Shown piece after piece: positions 27,799-37,168 of a DNA stretch of 52,646 nt. This DNA is from Lysobacter sp. cf310. GTDB taxonomy: Bacteria > Pseudomonadota > Gammaproteobacteria > Xanthomonadales > Xanthomonadaceae. The position numbers were made by a program, and so were the translations under genes. The number at the start of each line of letters is the position of its first letter. Position 1 is the stretch's first letter. The notes beneath the pieces were generated by a model. That model worked only from the letters and a program-made list of their open reading frames with translations. It was not told where the DNA came from and did no database searches. The stretch spans positions 663,495 to 716,140 of the forward strand of contig NZ_FOSS01000003.1 of the NCBI RefSeq assembly GCF_900114355.1, given 5' to 3'.

Positions 27799-28592
27799 GC
27801 TTCCTCGCGCACCGCCAGCCCCAGGTTTCCGACCACCTCGCGCACCGGGGGCGTAAGAAAGAACGCCGCGTCCATCGCCGCGCCCACGCTGAAGCTGGGG
27901 GCGCTGGCAGGCAGCGTCAGGGTCTTGGCGAGGCCGGTCGGCAGCGCCTCCGGATCCTTGCGGACGACCGCCCACACGGGCACCGCGGCGCGCCCCAGGC
28001 CCTGGTCGATGCGCGTTTCCCCGAGCTCGACGCGCAGGCGCGACGGCGCGGGAAAGCCCATCAGCTGGCCGTCCGCGGGATCGGTGCTGCGGGCGACGCC
28101 GGCACGCGGCGGCGGACGCAGCGCGCGTTCGCGCGCATCGCTCTCCACCAGTTCCCGCAGCCAGGCCGCACCGTCGACTATCGGCTCCCAAAGCACGATC
28201 AGATCGGCGTCACCGCCCCGCTCCAGCCAGCCGCGCACGGCCAGCGCGCCACCGCGCCATGCGACCAGCGCCAGCCGCTTGATCGAGGTGCGCTGACGCA
28301 GCGCGGCCACCGCCGCTTCGAGATCCCGATGCATCGAGCTCAGATCCAGATCCTCGCCGGTACCCGCGGAATCGCCGGTGCCATGGAAGTCGAAACGCAG
28401 GGTCGGCAGGCCCAGGGCCGCGAGTTCGCTGGCGACCTCGGTGATGAAACGACGGCTGCGCGGCAGTTCGTGCAGCAACGGCGGTACCAGCACGACGCCG
28501 GTCGCGGGCGCGCCCGGCACGCCATGCAGCGCCGCGTACAAGCGCCGCGAAGGCGCGCCCAGCCAGAACGGCTGCCAACCATCCAGGCTCAT
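27789..28592 (-). CDS. Alpha/beta hydrolase 2, degenerate active site
   Basis: Second alpha/beta-hydrolase-fold protein, 267 residues, resembling exosortase-associated hydrolase 2 (opening GVVLVPPLLHELPRSRRF, LRFDFHGTGDSAG). The elbow, expected as GxSxG, reads AWRGG at residues 111-115, so there is no serine or cysteine nucleophile, and no late Asp/His pair is visible. This is likely a non-catalytic partner of hydrolase 1, or an enzyme using a different site. A good ribosome site (GGAGG) precedes the ATG. It sits 49 bases after the NRPS-PKS stop and overlaps hydrolase 1. The family is known to occur in pairs, which matches this arrangement. Confidence 0.78.
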   Translation of the reverse strand: MSLDGWQPFWLGAPSRRLYAALHGVPGAPATGVVLVPPLLHELPRSRRFITEVASELAALGLPTLRFDFHGTGDSAGTGEDLDLSSMHRDLEAAVAALRQRTSIKRLALVAWRGGALAVRGWLERGGDADLIVLWEPIVDGAAWLRELVESDARERALRPPPRAGVARSTDPADGQLMGFPAPSRLRVELGETRIDQGLGRAAVPVWAVVRKDPEALPTGLAKTLTLPASAPSFSVGAAMDAAFFLTPPVREVVGNLGLAVREEAWA

Positions 28593-28641
28593 CGCGATCG
28601 CCTCCGTGGAATCTCGAGACTGCGGGTGCGTGCGGCGCGGT

Positions 28642-31600
28642 TCATAGACCGGACCCTTCCTTCAAACCGAACAGGCGTCGCAAGCCGCTGCTGATGCGTC
28701 CGCCCATACCGCTGGCGGGCGCGGCGTTCTGGGTGGCAACGGGCAGACCCGCCGCGACCTGGGCCAGGGTCTCCGCGCCCAGGCGGATCAACTTGATGCG
28801 CTTGCCGGTATCGCGCTCGACGCGATTGGCCATCTGCACCGCCAGCATCGAATGCCCGCCCAGCTCGAAGAAGTTGTCGTCCGGACCCGCGGGCAGGCCC
28901 AGCAGCTCGGACCAGATCTGCGACAGGTAACGGACGCGAGGGTCGGCTGCCGCCCCAGTCGCGCTCGGAACAGGCGCGACGGCCTGTTCCTTAGCGACTG
29001 GCAGCAGCAGCGCGTTGCGGTCGATCTTGCCGTTGGGCAAGAGCGGAATCTCTTCGAGCACGACGAAGTGCTGCGGCAGCATGTAGGCCGGGAGCAGTTC
29101 CCGCAGGTGCGCGCGCAACGCCGCTTCCTCGATGGTCGCGCCCGGCGCGGCCACCAGATAGGCCACCAGACGCTGGTCGTTGGCGCGATCCTCGCGCACG
29201 ATCACGAGCGCGCGCGCGACTTCCTCGCGCGCAGCCAGATTGGCCTCGATCTCGCCCAGTTCGATGCGATAGCCACGCACTTTGACCTGGTGATCCAGAC
29301 GCCCCAGATGCTCGAGATTGCCGTCCGCGCGCCAGCGGCCGCGATCGCCCGTGCGGTACAGCCAGGCCGCGCCGTCCGCCTGCGCTGCATCGGCGAACGC
29401 CGCCGTGTAGCGATCGACCACGAAGCGTTCGGCGGTCAGCTCGGGGCGTTCCAGATAGCCCTTGGTGACGCCTTCGCCGCCTATGCAGATCTCGCCCGGC
29501 ACGCCGTAGGGGCACAGCTCGCCATGCGCGTCGACGATCCACACGCTGGTGTTGCCTATCGGCCGCCCGATATGGATGTCGGGCGCTTGCCCGGCCGGGG
29601 CCGCGACGATGCGCGCGCAGGTGGACCACACGGTGGTCTCGGTGGGCCCGTAGACGTTCCACAGGGATCCGCAGCGCGACAACAGCGACGTGGCCAGATC
29701 CAGGCCCATCGGTTCGCCACCGCACAGCGCCTTGAACCCCGGCGCGCCGCGCCAGCCCGCATCGATCAGCAGGCGCCAGCTCGACGGCGTGCCCTGCATC
29801 ACCGTCGCGGCGCTGCTTTCCAACAGCGCGCGCAAGGCGACGCCGTCGCCGGCGGTTTCGCGATCCGCCAGCACGATCTGCGCGCCCACCGCCAACGGCA
29901 GCAGCAATTCCAGCACCGCGATGTCGAACGACAGCGTGGTCACCGCCAACAGCCGATCCTGCGCGTCCAGTCCGGGTTCGCGGCGCATGCTGTCGAGGAA
30001 GTTGGACACGGCCCGATGCGGCACGATGACGCCCTTGGGGCGGCCGGTGGATCCCGAGGTGTAGATCACGTAGGCCGGATCCTCGGGCTGCGCGGCGTGC
30101 TCGTCGCGACCCGGCCGCGTCGCCTCCGCCGTCGCGAACAGGGACGCATGCTCGTCGAACAGAAGCACCGGCCTGCCGCGCAAATCGAAGCGGGCGGCGT
30201 GCTCGCGCGTGGTCAGGAGCAGGGCCAGTCCGGCGTCGGCGGCCATGTAGGCCAGGCGTTCGGCGGGGAACTGCGGATCCAGGGGCACATAGCCCGCGCC
30301 GGCCTTGAGGATGCCCAGCAGCGCCGCCAGCATGTCCGGACCGCGATCCAGGGCCAGCCCCACCAGCGCGCCGCGGCGGACGCCATGGCCGCGCAGCACC
30401 TGGGCGATGCGATTCGAGCGCGCCTCCAACTCGGCATAGCGCAACGACGCCGGACCTGCGCGCAACGCGACCCGGTCAGGCGTGCGCTCGCATTGGGCCT
30501 CGAAGTATTCGTGCATCCTGCAGGCGCGGTCGTAGGCGATCGCCGGCGGCTGCAACGAGGCCAACGCCGTACGCGCCTGCGCGTCGACCAGCGGCAGGCT
30601 CGCCAGATCCGCCGTCTCCCGCTCCACCGCGGCGCGCAGCAGGGTTTCGTAGGCGCTTAGCCAGCGCTGGATGGTGGTCGCGTCGAACAGGTCGCGGTTG
30701 TATTGGCATTCGAGCCGCAAGCGACCGTGGACCTGCACGGCGTTCACGAACAGCTCGAAGGTTTCGAAGCTGCGCGGATTGCTGTCGAACTCCATGGATA
30801 CGCCGTGAAACGCGGCGCATTCCTGGTCCATGGCCTGGTCGAGGTTGAACAGTACGCTGACCAGCGGTATCCGCGCCGGATCCCGCCGCAGCCGCAGCTT
30901 CCTGAGCAGCGTGCCGAAGGTGTAGCGCTGGTGCTCCAAGGCATCGAGCAACATGGCCTGCGCATCGTCGATCGCCTGCGCGAACGACTGGGCGGATTCG
31001 AGCTCGAAGCGCAGCGGCAGCAGATTGACGCAATGCCCCACCAGATGGTCGGCGCCGCAGACCGCCTGCCCCGCCGCGGGAATCCCGACCACCACTTCCG
31101 ATTGCGACGACAGGCGCGACAGCAGCGCGGAAAAACCCGCAAGCAGCGTGGCGAACATGCCGACGCCGCGGGCCGCGCCGGTCCGGCGCAGCGCATCGAG
31201 CAAATCGGCATCGAGCACGTGATCCAGCCGGGCCGAGGCGAAACTGCGGTTCGGCGGCCGCGGCCGATCGGTGGGCAGCTCCAGCACCGGCGCGCCCTTG
31301 GCGTAGCGCGAGAGCCAGTAGGCCTCGTCGGCGAGCTGCGCCGCATCGCCCTGATGCTCGGCCTCCGCCAATGCGTAAGCGAGGAACGAGGAGGCTTCGG
31401 GCAGGCTCGACGCCGGCGTCCCGAAACGTTTTCCGTACAGGGCGCCCAGCTCGCGCACGATCGCCCACCACGACCATCCGTCGCAGACGATGTGATGGGC
31501 GGTCAGCAGCAGCAGATGCTCGTCCGCCGCGAGGCGCAGCAGCTGCGCGCGAAACAGCGGCCCCTGGTCCAGCACGAACGGCGTTTCCACCGCGAGCCGG

Positions 31601-34600
31601 ATGCGCTCGTCGACGGCCGTCCGTCGCGCGATCGGGTTCAGCGACGACAGGTCTTCGACCGGCAACGGCAAGGCATGGCGCTCCGGCACGCGGAAGCTTG
31701 CGCCGTCCGGCCCGATGCTTGCGCGCAGGGATTCGTGCCGGTCCACCAGTTCCTGCAGGGCCTCGCGCATGAATTCCAGGTGCAGCGCGCCGCGGAACTG
31801 CAGCGATACCGAAAGATTGAAAGCCAGCGACGCTTCCCGCCCGAGCTGGTCGGCCAGCCAGATCTCGCGCTGCGGCTCCGTGGTCGGCGCCACGCGCGCG
31901 CGGATGCCGCCGCCGAATGGCTCGTAGCCGGCTCGCGACGCCGGCGCGGCTTCGTCGCCGGGCACGGCGGATGCGGGCAGGTCTCTCGCAGCCGCAAGCT
32001 CGGCACGCCGCGACGGCGGCGATGGCATCGGCGCCTTCTCGGCCTCCGCTTCGGAGGTCGCGGCCGGCGGCACCGGCGTGCCCGCGGGCTCCGCCGGCAA
32101 CTGCTCGTCCAGCATCGTCGCCAGGCGACCCAGGCTGCTGCATTCGCTCATCAGCTGCCGGAACGTCAGTTTGACCGCGTAGGCTTTCTGCAGACGCAGC
32201 GCGACCTGGGTCAGCATCAGGCTGTCCAGACCGAGCTCCATGAAATTGGCTTCGTCGTCGGCCTCGGACAGGTCGAACCCGACCACGTCCTCGAATAGGG
32301 CCGAGAGCTGCGCGACCAGCCGCGCATGGCGATCCGGCAGGGCCGCGGTGGCCCGCACGGTCGCGTCCTCGGCGGCGGGTGCGGGCGCAAGCGCCGGCGC
32401 GAGGTTCGCGCCGGGGAGCGCGACGACGTTCGCGGCCGCCGCAGCCTCGACCCAGTAGCGCTGCCGTTCGAACGGATAAGTGGGCAGCAATACGCGCCGG
32501 CGCGTAGTCCGACGGTCGAACGCCGCCAGGTCGATCGCGATACCGCGGCACCACAACTGGCCCGCCGCGGCGAGGATGCTGGCGACCTCGGTCGCAGGGT
32601 CGTCGGCCAGCGACGGCACCGCCGTGGCCTGCTGCTTCGACATGGCCGGATGTTGACGCGACAAGGCGCACAGGGTGGCGCGCGGGCCGGCTTCCAGCAG
32701 CACCCGCGACGGCGTGTCCAGCACCCTGCCCACCGCCGTGGCGAAGCGAACCGGCTCGCGCAGGTGCGAAGCCCAGTAATCGGGCGAGGTGGCGGATGCG
32801 GCGTCCAGCCAATCGCCGGTCGCGGTCGAGACGATCGGGATCAGCGGCGCCGACAGCGTCAGGGCGGCGACTTCGGCGCGGAACGGCGCCACCACCGGCT
32901 CCATCATCCGCGAGTGGAAGGCGTGCGAGGTGCGCAGGGCGCGGCAGGCCACGCCCTGCGCTTCGAGTTCGAGCTGGAAGCGCGCGATCGCGTCCAGGGC
33001 GCCCGATACCACCACGCTGCCCGGCGCGTTCTCGGCGGCCAGCGACAGATCCGCGGGCAGCCTGGCCAGCAATTCGTCCAAGGGCAGCCGTACCGACAGC
33101 ATGGCGCCGGGCGGCTGCGCCTGCATCAGCGCGCCGCGCCGCGCGACCAGGTTCAGCGCATCGGCCAAGCCGAACACGCCGGCCAGCGTCGCGGCGACGA
33201 ACTCTCCGACGCTGTGTCCGATCATCGCCGTCGGCACGATGCCGTGGCTCATCCACCACTGCGCGAGCGAGTACTCGATCGCGAAGGTCGCCGGCTGCAT
33301 GATCGCGGTCGGCAGCAGCGCCTCGGGGTCGTCCGAGAACACGCGCTCGCGCAGGTCGAAGCCGAGCTGCGCGAGCAAGGCGTCCGCGCAGGCGTCGAAT
33401 GCCGCCTGGAACGCCGGCTGGGTGTCGTACAGGCCGCGCCCCATGCCTGGATAGGTCGCGCCCTGTCCGGGGAACAGGAACACGACCTCGCCCTGCCGCG
33501 CCGGCTTGGCGCGTGCGGCGGCGGCGGCGATGTCGGGGCCGCGCAGTTGCGCCACCGCGGCGGCGGCGTCCTCGGCGACCACCGCGATGCGATGCGCGAA
33601 GGCCTTGCGGCCCAGCGCGAGCGTCCACGCCGCGTCGGCCAGGTTCAGGCCCGGCGCGCCGTCGAGATGGTCGGCCAGGCGCGTCGCCGCGTGCGCCAGC
33701 GCCGTCGGCGTGCGTGCGGACAGCGCCAACAGTTGCGGCCCTCGCGCCGGGTCCGACGGCGGCCGGCTCGGCGCCTCCTCCAGCACGACGTGCGCATTGG
33801 TGCCGCCGACGCCGAACGAACTCACGCCTGCGCGGCGCGGCGCGGCGCCGGCCGGCCAGTCCGTCAGGACGTCGTTGACGACGAAGGGCGAACCGGCGAA
33901 ATCGATGACCGGATTGGGCGACTTGAAATGCGCGGTCGCCGGTATGCGCTGCTCGGCCAATGCCAGCGCGGTCTTGATCACGCCGGCCGCGCCCGCGGCG
34001 ATAACCAGATGGCCGACATTGCTCTTCACCGATCCGATCCGACAGAAGCCGCGTTCTTCGGTGCCGCGGCGGAATGCGCGGGTCAGGCCTTCGATCTCGA
34101 TCGGGTCGCCCACCGGCGTGGCGGTGCCATGGGTTTCGACATAGCCGATGCTGCGCGGATCCACCCGCGCCCGATCATGGGCCATGGCGATGACCGCCGC
34201 CTGGCCTTCGCTGCTCGGCGCGGTGAAGCTGGCCTTGCCTGCGCCGTCGTTGTTGACCGCGCCGGCGCGGATCACCGCGACTATGGGATCGCCGTCCGCC
34301 TGTGCATCGGACAGTCGCTTGAGCAGCACGATCGCCGCGCCATCGCTGAACACCGTGCCCTGTGCGCTCGCATCGAACGGCCGGGTGTGGCCGTCGGGCG
34401 ATAGCATCGATCCTTCCTGATAGAAGTAGCCGCTGCGCGGCGGGCAGGTGACGCTGATACCGCCGGCCAGGGCCATGTCGCAATGGCCTAGCGTCAGACT
34501 GTCGACGGCCTGGCAGATCGCCACCAGCGAAGTCGAACAGGCGGTGTGCACGCTGACCGCCGGGCCGGTCAGATTGAGCTTGTGCGCGACCCGGGTGGCG

Positions 34601-36957
34601 ATGAAATCTTTTTCGTTATTCAGCATCACCTGGAAGGCGCCGACCTTGTCGACCCGCTCCGGGTGCGCGGACACGTGCCGCTGGAAATAGCTGGCATTGA
34701 ACATGCCGCCGAATACGCCCACCGGCGCCGCGGTCGCGTCGGGCACGTGGCCGGCGCGTTCCAGACATTCCCAAGCCAGCTCGAGGAAGATCCGCTGCTG
34801 CGGGTCCATCAACTCGGCTTCCTTGGGGCCGATACCGAAGAACGCCGCGTCGAACTGCTCGACGCCGTCGATCACGCCGCGCGCCGGCACGTAGGCCGGG
34901 TCGTCTCGATCCTGCGCGCTGACGGCGGGATCCAGTTCCTCCGGGGCGAAGACGGTGATCGAATCGCGCCCCTCGCAGAGGTTGCGCCAGAACGCCTCGA
35001 CGTCCGCGGCGCCGGGGAAGCGTCCGGCCATGGCCACGATCGCGATGGGCTCGGCGGCGGCCCCATGAGCCTGCATGCGACGGGCCGACGCATAGCGCGC
35101 CGGAGCGATGTCCGTCGCGTCGCCGCCTGCAAGCGAAGCGGCCAGCAGGGCCGGCGTCGGATAGCGGAACAATTGCGCGGTCGGGATGGCGACGGCCGGC
35201 GTGCCGGCCTGCTTGAGCCGCTGCAACAGCCTGGCCGCCGACAGCGAATCGCCGCCCAGCTCGAAGAAGTTGTCGTGGCGCCCGACCTGATCGACGGCGA
35301 GGGTGTCGCCGAACGCGGCGCACAGCGCAGCCTCGAGCGCGCCGATCGCGGGCTCGAACGCATACGCGAGCTCGGGGCGCTGGCGAGCCGGCGCCGGCAG
35401 CGCGCGACGATCGAGCTTGCCGTTCTCGGTCAAGGGCAACGCCGCGAGTTCGACGAATACGCTGGGGACCATGTAGTCCGGCAAGGCCGTCGCGAGATGG
35501 GCGCGCAGGGTCGCCTGGCTGGCGCGCGCCTCGGCGGGCACGACATAGGCCACCAGCCGCGCCTCGCCGCCGTCGCGATCGGCGGCTGCGATCACGGCGC
35601 AGGCGCGGACGCACTCGTGCCTCGCCAGCACGCTCTCGATTTCGCCGGTCTCGATGCGGAAACCGCGGATCTTGACTTGATGGTCGCTGCGGCCCAGGTA
35701 CTCCAGATCGCCGTCGGCGAGCGGACGGGCCAGATCGCCGGTCTTGTACAGACGTACGCGCTCGCCTTCGGGCGAGGTCCAGTCGAAGAACCGTTCGGCG
35801 GTCAACGCCGGGCGATTGAGATAGCCGCGGCTCACGCCGGCGCCCGCGACATGGATCTCGCCGACTTCGCCGACGGCGACCGGTGCGAGTGCGGGATCGA
35901 GCACATACAGATGCAGATCGGGGATGGGCGCGCCGATCACGCTGCCTGCGCTGCGCTCCAGATCCGCGCGGGTTATCGGCCGGTAAGTGACGTGCACCGT
36001 GGTTTCGGTGATGCCGTACATGTTGATCAGGCGCGGCGACCTGTCGCCGTGACGCTCGAACCACGGCCGCAGCATCTGCAGTTCCAAGGCTTCGCCGCCG
36101 AACACCACGTAGCGCAGCGCCAAGCCGGAAGGCTCGGTCGCCGATGCGAGATCGGCATGGATGAGGCCGCGGAACGCCGACGGCGTCTGGTTGAGCACGG
36201 TCACGCGCTCGCGCAGCATCAGCGCATGGAACGCCTCCGGCGATCGGCTGATCAGGAACGGCACGACCACGACGCGGCCGCCGTGGATCAGCGCGACCCA
36301 TATCGCCCACACCGAGAAGTCGAAGGCGTGGGAATGGAAGAAGGTCCACACATCGTCGGGGCCGAATTCGAACCAGGGCCGGGTCGCCAGGAACAGGCGC
36401 GCGACGTTGCCATGGGTGACCTGGCAGCCCTTGGGCTGGCCGGTCGAGCCGGACGTGTAGATGACGTAGGCCAGATGCTCGGGCCGCGCCAACGGCTCGG
36501 GATCGTGCACGGGTTCGGCGGCGAATTCGGACCAGTCGCCGTCCAGCATCAAGGTCGTCGCGTCGGTCGCGGGCAAGGTCTGCTTCTGCGCCGACGAGGT
36601 CAGCAGCACGGCGGGACGCGCATCCTCGAACATGAACTGCACGCGATCGCGCGGATAGGAGGCATCGATCGGCAGGTAGGCCCCGCCCGACTTCAGGATG
36701 GCGAGCAGCCCCACCACCATCTCCAGCGAACGTTCCAAACCGATCGCCACCAGCGTCTCCGGCCCCACCCCGAGGGAGCGCAGGCGATGGGCGAGCTGGT
36801 TGGCGCGATGGTTCAATTCGCGATAGCTCAGGCTGGCGCCGTCGCAGCTGACCGCGATGGCGTCCGGGCGCGCGGCAGCCTGCTGTTCGATCAGTTGCGG
36901 TATGCAGACGAGCGGGCGGGAGGGCGCAGAACCATCGGATAGCTTGTTCATACCCAT
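28642..36957 (-). CDS. Hybrid NRPS-PKS, A-PCP-KS-AT-ACP-C-A-PCP
   Basis: Multimodular synthase, 2771 residues, making a short peptide-polyketide. A1 spans about 20-525 (YTSGSTGQPKG; specificity residues read D-F-W-S-V-G-M-V-H-K, close to the Thr code). PCP1 carries Ser571 (LGGDS). KS spans about 636-1063, triad Cys807/His943/His983. AT spans about 1158-1470, with GHSVGE Ser1249 and HAFHS, a malonyl-type signature. ACP carries Ser1579 (LGLDS). An Ala/Pro/Glu linker precedes C (about 1690-2135, HHIVCDG intact). A2 (about 2150-2645) reads roughly D-I-L-S-L-G-V-V-W-K, a small residue such as Gly. PCP2 carries Ser2703. There is no starter C, no KR/DH/ER/MT, and no TE or reductase. The start is ATG 36957 behind GGGGA; a GTG at 36996 and ATG 36951 are alternatives. 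It heads the minus-strand run. No MbtH or phosphopantetheinyl transferase is nearby. Confidence 0.95.
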   Translation of the reverse strand: MGMNKLSDGSAPSRPLVCIPQLIEQQAAARPDAIAVSCDGASLSYRELNHRANQLAHRLRSLGVGPETLVAIGLERSLEMVVGLLAILKSGGAYLPIDASYPRDRVQFMFEDARPAVLLTSSAQKQTLPATDATTLMLDGDWSEFAAEPVHDPEPLARPEHLAYVIYTSGSTGQPKGCQVTHGNVARLFLATRPWFEFGPDDVWTFFHSHAFDFSVWAIWVALIHGGRVVVVPFLISRSPEAFHALMLRERVTVLNQTPSAFRGLIHADLASATEPSGLALRYVVFGGEALELQMLRPWFERHGDRSPRLINMYGITETTVHVTYRPITRADLERSAGSVIGAPIPDLHLYVLDPALAPVAVGEVGEIHVAGAGVSRGYLNRPALTAERFFDWTSPEGERVRLYKTGDLARPLADGDLEYLGRSDHQVKIRGFRIETGEIESVLARHECVRACAVIAAADRDGGEARLVAYVVPAEARASQATLRAHLATALPDYMVPSVFVELAALPLTENGKLDRRALPAPARQRPELAYAFEPAIGALEAALCAAFGDTLAVDQVGRHDNFFELGGDSLSAARLLQRLKQAGTPAVAIPTAQLFRYPTPALLAASLAGGDATDIAPARYASARRMQAHGAAAEPIAIVAMAGRFPGAADVEAFWRNLCEGRDSITVFAPEELDPAVSAQDRDDPAYVPARGVIDGVEQFDAAFFGIGPKEAELMDPQQRIFLELAWECLERAGHVPDATAAPVGVFGGMFNASYFQRHVSAHPERVDKVGAFQVMLNNEKDFIATRVAHKLNLTGPAVSVHTACSTSLVAICQAVDSLTLGHCDMALAGGISVTCPPRSGYFYQEGSMLSPDGHTRPFDASAQGTVFSDGAAIVLLKRLSDAQADGDPIVAVIRAGAVNNDGAGKASFTAPSSEGQAAVIAMAHDRARVDPRSIGYVETHGTATPVGDPIEIEGLTRAFRRGTEERGFCRIGSVKSNVGHLVIAAGAAGVIKTALALAEQRIPATAHFKSPNPVIDFAGSPFVVNDVLTDWPAGAAPRRAGVSSFGVGGTNAHVVLEEAPSRPPSDPARGPQLLALSARTPTALAHAATRLADHLDGAPGLNLADAAWTLALGRKAFAHRIAVVAEDAAAAVAQLRGPDIAAAAARAKPARQGEVVFLFPGQGATYPGMGRGLYDTQPAFQAAFDACADALLAQLGFDLRERVFSDDPEALLPTAIMQPATFAIEYSLAQWWMSHGIVPTAMIGHSVGEFVAATLAGVFGLADALNLVARRGALMQAQPPGAMLSVRLPLDELLARLPADLSLAAENAPGSVVVSGALDAIARFQLELEAQGVACRALRTSHAFHSRMMEPVVAPFRAEVAALTLSAPLIPIVSTATGDWLDAASATSPDYWASHLREPVRFATAVGRVLDTPSRVLLEAGPRATLCALSRQHPAMSKQQATAVPSLADDPATEVASILAAAGQLWCRGIAIDLAAFDRRTTRRRVLLPTYPFERQRYWVEAAAAANVVALPGANLAPALAPAPAAEDATVRATAALPDRHARLVAQLSALFEDVVGFDLSEADDEANFMELGLDSLMLTQVALRLQKAYAVKLTFRQLMSECSSLGRLATMLDEQLPAEPAGTPVPPAATSEAEAEKAPMPSPPSRRAELAAARDLPASAVPGDEAAPASRAGYEPFGGGIRARVAPTTEPQREIWLADQLGREASLAFNLSVSLQFRGALHLEFMREALQELVDRHESLRASIGPDGASFRVPERHALPLPVEDLSSLNPIARRTAVDERIRLAVETPFVLDQGPLFRAQLLRLAADEHLLLLTAHHIVCDGWSWWAIVRELGALYGKRFGTPASSLPEASSFLAYALAEAEHQGDAAQLADEAYWLSRYAKGAPVLELPTDRPRPPNRSFASARLDHVLDADLLDALRRTGAARGVGMFATLLAGFSALLSRLSSQSEVVVGIPAAGQAVCGADHLVGHCVNLLPLRFELESAQSFAQAIDDAQAMLLDALEHQRYTFGTLLRKLRLRRDPARIPLVSVLFNLDQAMDQECAAFHGVSMEFDSNPRSFETFELFVNAVQVHGRLRLECQYNRDLFDATTIQRWLSAYETLLRAAVERETADLASLPLVDAQARTALASLQPPAIAYDRACRMHEYFEAQCERTPDRVALRAGPASLRYAELEARSNRIAQVLRGHGVRRGALVGLALDRGPDMLAALLGILKAGAGYVPLDPQFPAERLAYMAADAGLALLLTTREHAARFDLRGRPVLLFDEHASLFATAEATRPGRDEHAAQPEDPAYVIYTSGSTGRPKGVIVPHRAVSNFLDSMRREPGLDAQDRLLAVTTLSFDIAVLELLLPLAVGAQIVLADRETAGDGVALRALLESSAATVMQGTPSSWRLLIDAGWRGAPGFKALCGGEPMGLDLATSLLSRCGSLWNVYGPTETTVWSTCARIVAAPAGQAPDIHIGRPIGNTSVWIVDAHGELCPYGVPGEICIGGEGVTKGYLERPELTAERFVVDRYTAAFADAAQADGAAWLYRTGDRGRWRADGNLEHLGRLDHQVKVRGYRIELGEIEANLAAREEVARALVIVREDRANDQRLVAYLVAAPGATIEEAALRAHLRELLPAYMLPQHFVVLEEIPLLPNGKIDRNALLLPVAKEQAVAPVPSATGAAADPRVRYLSQIWSELLGLPAGPDDNFFELGGHSMLAVQMANRVERDTGKRIKLIRLGAETLAQVAAGLPVATQNAAPASGMGGRISSGLRRLFGLKEGSGL

Positions 36958-37168
36958 GTTTCCCCTGCCCGCGCTCGCGGCACCTGGCGATCCCACCGTG
37001 ATGACATCCCAGTCGTATCCCCTGGCCTCGGCACCCGGCAGGGCAAGGATCGCGCGTCGATGTCATGACAAACGCCGTGGGGGTGGTCATGCGGCCATGC
37101 GCGAATCGCGGGCAAATCGCTACCCATGCCCGCTGCGCGCGTTACGATAGGAAGATGGGAGGTCTCCG
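36958..37168. promoter_or_regulatory. Divergent promoter region NRPS-PKS / J-like gene
   Basis: About 210 bases between divergent starts. It holds a perfect 10-bp palindrome TGTCATGACA at 37061-37070 and a related ATGACATC at 37001-37008, both about 45-115 bases before the NRPS-PKS ATG. These look like operator elements, but no family is assigned. GGGAGGT lies just before the J-like ATG. Confidence 0.45.

Noticed and set aside
30476-33628. Long alternative frames (30476-33628 and 34616-37090) inside the NRPS-PKS
   Set aside because: They are Arg/Gly/Ala-rich out-of-frame copies of a synthase whose own frame has every catalytic motif. No sign of frameshift.
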